Shown: positions 56,736 to 64,000 of the stretch, one piece after another
How the letters are laid out: the number at the start of each line of letters is the position of its first letter
Numbering within the stretch: position 1 is the stretch's first letter
Assembly (NCBI RefSeq): GCF_014898055.3
Contig: NW_023601104.1
Coordinates: 86,411,106 to 86,475,105, forward strand
Source: Talpa occidentalis
Taxonomy: Eukaryota > Chordata > Mammalia > Eulipotyphla > Talpidae
Length of the DNA stretch: 64,000 nucleotides
Reading direction: 5' to 3'
Notes under the pieces: generated by a model
Told to the model about the DNA's origin: nothing
The model's database searches: none
Seen by the model: the letters and a program-made list of their open reading frames with translations, nothing else
Position numbers and translations under genes: made by a program

Positions 56736-57281
56736 TGTTAGCATGTGGCCCCCAAACTTGTATGCTCTAAGAAGTTCCTGCCATCCACTGCATAAAGGCA
56801 GAGGAAATAGACTTTTAGTGTAATGGATCTTAAATAGGATTAGTGTGTGTAGAAAAACATGAAAGAATAATAGCTTCCTGATGAAACACCCAAAATTACC
56901 CATCCCCTTGTGGGCAAATGCCCAGCCAAAAGGTATGGTCCAAAGCAGGACCCATGAGGCCTGAAAGTTATCACAATCTAAGCTGTCTTCTAGTGGGGAA
57001 TTATAGGAAAGGGGTTCTGAAGCAGGTTCCAGAAAACTAGAACAATAGGAGACACCACATCAAGATAATTACGCTTTCAGCCTCTCCACATGTGTTCTTC
57101 CATGTGTCCTTCCCAGCAATACCAGGATGTAAGTTGGGACCCAGAAGCAAGAGCACTCCCCAAGCCCACCTGCCTTCCTTGTCACATAGCTTCACCTGTC
57201 TGCTTAGCTTCACTCACAGTTCCCAGTAGCCAAGGCAGCTCCATGTAAGTGGGAAGGGGGCACTTGGTATCTCCCCTAACA
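56736..57281 (-). mobile_element. Old class II-type LTR, copy E
   Basis: Begins TGTTAGCATGTGGCCCCC and ends CTCCCCTAACA on the plus strand. Shared words with copies A-D: 'agttcctgccatccactgcat', 'cacccaaaattacccatccccttgtgggcaaatgcccagcc', 'gctgtcttctagtgggga'. Diverged; no TSD seen. Confidence 0.75.
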
Positions 57282-57440
57282 ATTACTCAATCAAGAATAT
57301 CTGCCTCTCCTCTCAACTAGAGAAACTTAGCCCATTCTTTGTCACATTTTTCTTTTTTAAGGAAGCAATGCAAAAAAGGAAGTTGCAAGTAGCATACTGT
57401 TAATCTGTATATTTTTTCCATGATCTAATAAACTTTCTGT

Positions 57441-57700
57441 TAAAAATTTATTTATTTATGCATACAAGAACTGGGGTACAGGTCAGAGGTGTGGGAGGTG
57501 AGAGGATCCACCAGAGACAGAGCAGGGAACAGAATAGGCAGATAGACCAAAGTACACTGCTGAGGGGAGCAGCAGGCAAGCCAGGAGAGTCTGCTGTGCC
57601 ATGTAGGTAGCTCCCTGGCTGGGGATCAAACTCGCGCTACCGAGGCTGCAGACAACTTCACAGTGCCGTGCTCAATCCCTTGCGCCAACAGGGAGGCCCC
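57441..57700 (-). mobile_element. tRNA-derived SINE (copy 13)
   Basis: Reverse copy from 'atttatttatttatgcatacaagaactgggg' to 'gcgccaacagggaggcccc'. Only a weak flanking match (AAACTTT) could be seen as a TSD. Confidence 0.93.
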
Positions 57701-58048
57701 ACAAACTTTTTTTTAATGCAGTAGCTACAGGTAGAACTTCGCTCGGAAATACCAACCTGTGAGAGACTAGGCTAAATGGTGCTCCTGCCCTCCCTTTGCT
57801 CACCAAAAACCTCCATGGTAAGCCCTGATATAAACAATGATGATGGTGGTTCTGAGGTCTTCCCTTATCAGTGTTGTTAGGAAAAAATTCACCAAGAGTC
57901 TTTTCCACAAAAACCAGAAGAAAGGAATCTAAAATCAAAGGACAGTGGAAGTTCCTGAAAGAAGAAAGAAATGCACACGTTATAAAGGAATATCATTTAA
58001 TGTTTACAAAGTTAGAAAGTATGGCCCTAAAATATTTGGGAAGATTAT
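57701..58048. other. No gene seen
   Basis: Unique-looking sequence; an 88-codon minus frame (57672-57938) starts in SINE sequence and has no known domain. Confidence 0.45.
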
Positions 58049-58065
58049 GACATAACTGTTGTTTT

Positions 58066-58330
58066 TTTTAAAGATTTATTTATTTATGCATGCAAGAACT
58101 GGGGTACAGGCCAGAAGTGTGGGGGGGTGAGAGGATTCACCAGAGACAGAGTGGGGAACAGAACAGGCAGATTGACTGAAATACACTGCTGAGGGGAGCA
58201 GCAGGCGAGACAGGAGAGGTCTGCTGTGCCACGTGGATAGCTCTTTGGCCGGGGATGGAACTTGTGCTGCAGAGGCTGCGGATAGCTTCACAGTGCTGAG
58301 ACTTAACCCCTTGAGCCACCAGGGAGGCCC
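58066..58330 (-). mobile_element. tRNA-derived SINE (copy 14)
   Basis: Full-length reverse copy with TSD GACATAACTGTTGTTTT (58049-58065) and GACATAACCGTTGTTTT (58331-58347), 17 bp with one mismatch. Confidence 0.95.
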
Positions 58331-58347
58331 GACATAACCGTTGTTTT

Positions 58348-58689
58348 AAAGAAAGTCACATTTTGTTTTATGCTGTTCCCAATGAGTGTCTTTATTGTAT
58401 TCATCTTGAACTGTGTGGCCTCGTCCAATACCCATGAACCACATGTGGCCACTGAGGTCTTGATATGTCTCTGGTCCCAGCTCATGTATGTTATAAGGGT
58501 AAAATACATGTTAAATTCAAAGACTTAGTAAGCAACAAAAATGTAAGATAGCTCATTAATAATTTTTTAAATTGAATATATATTGGAAAGATAACATTTT
58601 GAATGTAGGGAGTTAAATAAGACATATTACAATTATTCTCATGTTCCTTTTTAAGTTTTTTATGTGACTACTAGAAATTTTTAAATTAT
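58348..58689. other. No gene seen
   Basis: AT-rich unique-looking sequence. Confidence 0.5.
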
Positions 58690-58775
58690 GTGGTTTATAT
58701 AATAAACCACAATTAGCCACCTTCTATAATAAACCTTCTATAATAAACCTTCTATAATATTTCTATTATAGAAGG
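58690..58775. repeat. AT-rich palindrome and 14-bp tandem repeat with hairpin
   Basis: GTGGTTTAT/ATAAACCAC palindrome at 58690-58710, then three units of CCTTCTATAATAAA (58720, 58734, 58748). The last unit's CCTTCTATAAT pairs with ATTATAGAAGG (58765-58775) across a 6-nt loop. Confidence 0.88.
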
Positions 58776-59793
58776 ATGACATTGTATGAAAATTTTTCTG
58801 TGACAGATGTTGTTGATGCCCCACCCCAGATCTCCTTGGCTTAGTTCTGAGTTTACCAGCAGCCTCCAAGGACAATTAGCAAGCCTGTCAACAGTTCCAA
58901 TTCCCTCCTGGAGGAGAAGTCTCTCTTCTACTCTGCCTGAGATCCTTCTCTGCTACCAGAGGACCTTGGTCAGGGCAGCTTAGAAATACCCAAGATGCAA
59001 TGCTCCCAGGAGCAAGCCTCACCCCATCAAAGAAAGGGAACACATGCCCTCCAAAGGACCATCTTGAAGTATGTTCTACAACATCTCTTATTAGGGTCTC
59101 CAGCAGGACTGAGGCCAGCTGCTCATTATCACAGATTTTACTGACTCTTCTTCCTTTCTTACCTTACCTACCCTCACTCAGCTTTCCTTGATCACCTTCC
59201 AGGTAAATTTCCTGTCCCAGGGTGTCTCAGAGCTGCTTCAGGGGGCCCAAACAGAGAGCACACCTCAAACATTTCAGTCCTTCTTTTCAGGACCCACACC
59301 AGGTGTCCTTTGACTTTATAACTCACGTTCAGTTTTTCTTCCTGGGCTATTATCAGACAAATGTCTTTAATTACTATTGCTTTCCATCAATTCCTTTACA
59401 ATTCTATTGTCAATGGCTTTAAGAAACAACAAAAAAGGTTCCGTTCTAATTAAACAAAGAGTGGATCATTTGAAAGAGTTTGTGGATTCTTTTCCACTCC
59501 AAGTAATTTGCTTACATTTAAACTGTGCTTATGTGGTGTTGTTTTAATTATCAAGTCATCAAGGACATCGATGTGGCCCTTTGAAACATTTTCCTCCACT
59601 TTGGTTCAGTGACAGTTTCTCTTATCCGACAGAAGACTCCACAGGACTGTTCAATACATTTCTCATCTTTGAGTAAAAGGCACATGCAGCAGAGGCAGCA
59701 AAGTTGGGGTGGGAGGAGACATCCACTATTCCCTGGACTCTATAAACAAGGATCAGACAGTAAGTGCAGCTACAGGGTTCTCTGGATGCCCTG
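58776..59793. other. No gene seen
   Basis: Mixed sequence with short frames; nothing recognised. Confidence 0.4.
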
Positions 59794-60241
59794 TGTAGGA
59801 AAAGTAAATATCAGGCTTTTCTGCCCTCCCACCGTTAGGACTGATGATGGAACCCTGCGGTCCTGAATGCACACCTGATGGCGGGCACCTGGAGTGGGGT
59901 GTGGGCATATGTAGGTGGGTTCACCTGAGCTGAGATACTGGGCTCATAAGGATGGCATCACAGGGGTGCCAGCAGAGCGAGATAGCAGAATAAAAGAGCA
60001 AAAGAGAGACAGGACCAGAACAAGCCAAAGGCCATGAGAGAACGTTGGAAAGCCCAGAAAGAGTGAGGACTCGCCGGGGGCTAGGAGGCCTGCCAGCATC
60101 CTGGCACCCTGGCGCCCCTACCTGCCGTATACCTGGTAAATCCCAATAAAAGCCTGCAAAAGCCACCAAGGGCTCCAGGACTCCTCCTTACCCCATCTGC
60201 TCAATCATAGAAAACCTGCCCTGCGCCATCCTGCCATTATA
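59794..60241 (+). mobile_element. Solo LTR 8 of the tRNA-Ser-primed ERV family
   Basis: Starts TGTAGGAAAAGTAAATATCAGG and ends CTGCCATTATA (terminal CA changed to TA). Four matching flanking bases, CCTG, on both sides (59790-59793 and 60242-60245). Has CTCATAAGG as TATA-like word and AATAAAAGCC polyadenylation region. Closest by eye to LTR 4. Confidence 0.9.
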
Positions 60242-60884
60242 CCTGACATGCAGCACAGCCCTTAATGTCTGATCCTAAGCCTGCCTTGACAATGTGTGTG
60301 GCTAAAATAAATAAATAAATACATTTTAAAAGTCTTTAGAGTTAAAGGATAGGTCTCCCTAACATGTACAGAATAGGTTGTCCCAAGACATGTCTGGCAT
60401 GGGGATTATTTTGAGCTAAGTCAATCAAGGCCCTGCAAGGTCAAGAACAGACATCCCCTCAACTACCTAGAAGAAATCAAAATTGAGGGTATTATCTAGA
60501 TTAAGGATATCTCCAAGAATGAACTTTCTTTCCGAGAAATCTGTCTGCATGGCTGAGCCTCTGGTCCTGTCCTCATGCGAGTCTTTCTCTCTCCTTGAAG
60601 CCCCAGGCTCAAGTCCACACCTTAGCTCAGAATAAAAGCCCTCACCTTGATCCCATTTACTTTAGCATTGACATCCTGGTAGAATCTTCATGTGTAATTA
60701 AAATTCTTCTTTTCTCCTGCTAACCCGTCTGATGTTAACTTGATTGCTCAATCAGCCCTAGAAGGACCCAAGAGATAAATTTCATCTCTTGTCCTATAAA
60801 CTCCAACAGATCCAGGTTAAAATCCTGTCTTCCAGTGACTGATATTGGTCAAGCAGATGGATAGGAGCCACCAATACAAGACTG
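60242..60884. other. No gene seen
   Basis: Contains an AAATAAATAAATAAAT run near 60305-60322. Otherwise unassigned. Confidence 0.45.
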
Positions 60885-61030
60885 TTTAAAATTCAGACTT
60901 TGGTGACAAAGAGTCTTACCTGTGAAATAAATAAATTCTGTCTCTACCACTTACTACCATTCAAATCACTCATTTTTTCTGAGCCTCAATTTCCCTACGT
61001 GTAGACTGAGCCTGGGGATTAGCAGAGTGA
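60885..61030 (+). repeat. MIR-like SINE
   Basis: Forward MIR words: 'ttcagactttggtgacaaagag', 'ctctaccacttactacc', 'ctgagcctcaatttccctacgtgtagactgagcctgggga'. Confidence 0.75.
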
Positions 61031-61309
61031 GCAAAAGGGACATGTTTAGATGCTTACATTGTTTTCAGATAAAATGTGTGTGTGTAGACTATATATTGGC
61101 TTTAAAAAAATCTACATTTTTAATATACTTTTCTTTATTCTTCAGTCTTTTGTGTGCTAGCAGCCTTCATAGATCCTGGACCTCTCTTACCCCAGACCAC
61201 AATGAAAATAAAAATTCCTACATGTCCAGCAGTTCTTTTCATCAATTCCAGGAGCATTAGAAAACATAAGACTTCTTTTAAGCCAACCATCTTTTCTTCT
61301 GTTAATTTC

Positions 61310-61574
61310 TTTTTTAAAAAAGATTTATTTTATTTATTTATGCGTACAAGAACTGGGGTGTAGGCCAGAGGTGTCGGGGGTGAGAGGATTCACCAGAGAC
61401 AGATTGGGGAGCAGAACAGGTGGACTGACTGAAATACACTTGCTGTGGGGAGCAGCGGGCAAGACAGGAGAGGTTTGCTGTTCGATCCTTGGCCAGGGAT
61501 TGAACTCGTGCTCCAGTGGCAGCAAATAGCTTCATGGTGCTGAGACTTAACCTCTTGACACCACCAGGGAGGCT
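61310..61574 (-). mobile_element. tRNA-derived SINE (copy 15)
   Basis: Reverse copy, tail 'agatttattttatttatttatgcgtacaagaac', head ending 'caccaccagggaggct'. TSD CTTCTGTTAATTTC and CCTCTGTTAATTTC (one mismatch) flank it. The body has a small deletion around 'gctgttcgatccttggcc'. Confidence 0.92.
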
Positions 61575-61848
61575 CTCCTCTGTTAATTTCATCTGAGAAG
61601 CTCCACATTCAATTCTCCCTTGGCCTTTCCCTTTGCAAATATCTCTGTGGAAGGTCCTGACATTCCCTTCCAAAGGATCAGACCCCAGACTCTCTAGCCT
61701 TGTTGGATAATGTATCTAGCAAAGTCGCCAACTTAGAGAACTCAGTTATTGCTAGGTTTTCACCTCTTCTACCTTATATGTTTCTTCTGGTCTGCAATCT
61801 CACAAAGCCAGGACTTTATTCAGTGTTTAATTCGAAATAATAATTGAG

Positions 61849-62118
61849 GGGCCTCCCCTGGTGGCACAGTGGTTGAGCACTGGGCTGCGAAGCTGCCCAC
61901 AGCCTCTGCAGCGCCGGTTCAATCCCCGGCCGCCAGCGAGGGTCCCACATGGTTCGCAGACCTTTCCTGCCGCCCGCTGCTCCCCTCAGCAGTGTACTTC
62001 GGTCCTTCTGCCTGCTCTGCTCCCCGCTCTGGCTCTGGTGAATTCTCTCACCCTCCCGTGCTTCTGACTGTACCCAGTGCCTGTATAAATAAATAAATAA
62101 ATCTTTAAAAGGAAAAAA
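61849..62118 (+). mobile_element. tRNA-derived SINE, young subfamily, full length (copy 16)
   Basis: Best-preserved forward copy. A box in 'tggcacagtggttgagcac' (from 61861), B box 'ggttcaatcccc' at 61916-61927, and tail with the 'gtacccagtgcctgtataaataaataaataaatc' diagnostic. Perfect 14-bp TSD AAATAATAATTGAG (61835-61848 and 62119-62132). Confidence 0.96.
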
Positions 62119-62289
62119 AAATAATAATTGAGTTCCTATGAAGTACAGAGCACTTGATAAATTCTAAAATAAGGAAGGAGGAGAGCTACAATCAAGTTTA
62201 AAACGTAGCCTGTCCTTACAGGAATTTACCATCTAGTTGAATCTAGTGCAATGAAATGTATTAGGGCCTCAGTGAAAAATGTGTTAAAT

Positions 62290-62534
62290 GAATAAAAGAA
62301 CTGGGATACAGGCCAGAGGCATGGGAGGGTGAGAGGATTCACCAGAGACAGAGCGGGGAGAAGAAAAGGCAGATGGACCGAAAACACTGCTGAGGGGAGC
62401 AGTGGGCGTGATAGGAAAGGTCTGCCACACCACATGGGTATCTCCCTGGCCGGCCGGGAATTGCATCTGTGCTGGAGAGGCTGTGGACAGCTTCATGGCA
62501 CTGCGCTCAACCCATTGAACCCCCAGGGAGGCCC
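62290..62534 (-). mobile_element. tRNA-derived SINE, tail degraded (copy 17)
   Basis: Reverse copy from 'aataaaagaactgggatacagg' to 'acccccagggaggccc'. The A-rich tail is mostly lost and no TSD is seen. Confidence 0.9.
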
Positions 62535-62919
62535 TAAAAGATTATTGTCAGAGTTTTGATGAGGTTTAAGATGCTATTGTCAGGGGCACCTAGGAGTGCT
62601 CAAGTTCCCCCTTAGTCAGCCTCCCAAGGGGACAATGACAAATAGGAAATGAAGAGCTGTGTTAGTGTTAATTACCTGAAATTATGTTTTAAACTCATGT
62701 GAAGGGTAGGTTGATAACCTAGTGGGTACATATGTTCTACTTGAAACTACCTTGGCTATCTTCCTAAATCCAAACTCACATTTGGGGACTGTACCAGCCT
62801 CAGGGTACAAGCCTTGTAAATGCTCACTGAGCCCTCCAGGAGAGGAGGAAGAGAGAGTGAGGAGAGCTGGCTGCCTGTTCTAGTACTTATGTTCCTGATT
62901 TCACCAGCAGAGGCCATAC
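62535..62919. other. No gene seen
   Basis: Unique-looking sequence up to the TSD of the next L1. Confidence 0.5.
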
Positions 62920-62934
62920 TATATGTGAGAACTT

Positions 62935-63348
62935 TTTTTTTTTCATTTTTTTTATTTTATATATTTTTTACATCATTTTTCATTTTAGCACAATGTATGC
63001 ATTTTCATCTTGGTTATAGTCCCCAAACAATTCCCACCCCCCTTGTTTTGATCCCACTCCCTCCTCCCCCCCTGTAGTGTGTCTCTGGTTTATAGTTGCT
63101 TGTTGATTTTGATTTTTACTTTATTATAATTAGTCTTTATCCTGGTCCCTTATTTAGGTTTTCTGAATTCCTGCTATGAGAGAGACCATCTGGTATTTTT
63201 CTTTTTCTTTCTGGCTTATTTAGCTTATAGCAGCACTGTTTACAATAGCTAAGCTATGGAAACAACCCAAATGCCCAAAAATAGATGACTGGATCAAGAA
63301 GATGTGGTACATATACACAATGGAATATTACTCAGCAATCAAAAAATA
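62935..63348 (-). mobile_element. Young L1 3' end with 5' inversion (twin priming)
   Basis: Minus-oriented: the poly(T) at 62935 starts the complement of the young L1 3' UTR and the last ORF2 codons, up to about 63222 ('tttctggcttattt'). From about 63223 the sequence is plus-oriented ORF2 DNA ('tatagcagcactgtttacaatagctaagc' to 'ctcagcaatcaaaaaa'). About 55-70 bp of L1 are missing at the switch. A perfect 15-bp TSD, TATATGTGAGAACTT, lies at 62920-62934 and 63349-63363. Confidence 0.94.
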
Positions 63349-63363
63349 TATATGTGAGAACTT

Positions 63364-64000
63364 CCAACACAGTTGTACTAACCACTAGTAAAGATGGCCT
63401 ATTAATGCTGGTAAGTTTACTTTTCCACTGCCTACACTGATATGAAGCAGTGTCTTATTAATTGATAAAAATGGCATACAGAAAAAGCTATAAAGTTCAA
63501 GGAAGTGTGAATTCACTTTGGGCCAGAATAATGAAAGCTGTAACAGGGTATTATATGACAGAGTTGTTCTTGCCTTAAACATAGAAAAATCCTTCCTCAT
63601 CAAGTGAGACCAGAGACAAATGTTCTTCCTTTCCTTCCCCTGAACCTCCTAGGTATTCTCACAAGAGAGCTTGTTGTGTATTGCTTCTCAGCCCCTACAA
63701 TCCTAAGAGAAGCTTGCTCGATGAACAACTCAATTCTGCAGTCAATTACCAGCAAGTTCATGAGCCAATCCTCTTTAAAAAATACATAGGAGAGAAGATC
63801 TACTTGTTTAATGCTATTCCTTCCACAACTTCTTTCTGGGTATTTTCCATAATTGAATTGTCTACAAACAAAACGAGGATTACTGCATCTAATAGTATAT
63901 GGCATTTCGTAGACACTTTTGAATGAAACGTAACAAAGCACTTTGAACAAATGTTCATTAACTATGTGGGTCTGTCAGAGGGCAGCACACTCAGCATTTA
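63364..64000. other. No gene seen
   Basis: AT-rich unique-looking sequence; a 116-codon minus frame (63600-63950) has no domain I recognise. Confidence 0.4.

Noticed and set aside
410..62534. tRNA-like sequences at the SINE heads
   Set aside because: They have A and B boxes but carry SINE bodies, poly(A) tails and TSDs and lack a proper cloverleaf; they are SINE promoters, not tRNA genes.

Overview
This window is eutherian mammal nuclear DNA from a gene-poor, retrotransposon-rich region. The evidence is ancient pan-mammalian repeats (MIR, L2, MER5/MER20-like hAT fragments, MLT1-like MaLR), L1 elements with poly(A) tails and target-site duplications (TSDs), endogenous retroviral LTRs in several age classes, and a lineage-specific tRNA-derived SINE of about 250-270 bp. 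That SINE has pol III A and B boxes and ends in an AAATAAATAAATCTTA-like tail. I do not recognise it as a primate, rodent, carnivore, ruminant or vespertilionid SINE. A colugo or a rhinolophoid-type bat are guesses only. I find no convincing host protein-coding gene and no tRNA, rRNA or CRISPR feature. Essentially all long open frames belong to L1 ORF2 or are chance frames in repeats.

Layout. 0-12 kb: old repeats (L2, MIR) with three SINEs and a small inverted (twin-primed) L1 at 4.70-4.94 kb. 12.0-12.8 kb: a CpG-rich segment with Sp1, CRE and E-box words, the only promoter-like stretch. 13.1-13.9 kb: a truncated class II-type LTR abutting a SINE. 15.4-15.5 kb: a long purine/G-run tract. 17.1-18.0 kb: a MER5A-like DNA transposon and an old LTR. 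20.1-27.8 kb: a dense nest containing an L1 3' end split by an LTR, five solo LTRs of one ERV family (one inside another), a 2.2 kb L1 inserted in the last LTR with a 17-bp TSD and a probable 3' transduction, and a second nearly identical 1.85 kb L1. 27.8-28.5 kb: three SINEs head to tail. 30-48 kb: scattered SINEs, an older LTR of the same ERV family, MLT1 and MER20-like elements, a 570-bp L1 with an 18-bp TSD, and an ancient L1. 42.7-57.3 kb: the other four members of the class II-type LTR family, one followed by a lysine-tRNA-like primer-binding site. 54.3-56.4 kb: a complete 2.1 kb provirus-like element inside a SINE. 57-64 kb: more SINEs, another solo LTR and a second twin-primed L1.

The most interesting item is the element at 54265-56378. 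It has two LTRs that I read as identical (442 bp each), a 5-bp TSD, a polypurine tract, and an 18-nt primer-binding site matching the 3' end of tRNA-Ser. Its internal region is only 1,230 bp and carries no gag, pol or env frame that I can see. This looks like a very young non-autonomous ERV family, probably class III-like, mobilised in trans. At least seven further LTRs of the family lie in the same 64 kb, several with their own 5-bp TSDs.

Nothing here works together as an operon or pathway. The window is best read as a record of ordered insertions: old L1 before LTR, LTR before LTR, LTR before L1, and SINE before provirus. Alignments were done by eye, so boundaries of ancient repeats are approximate (tens of bases), while TSD-supported boundaries should be exact or nearly so.
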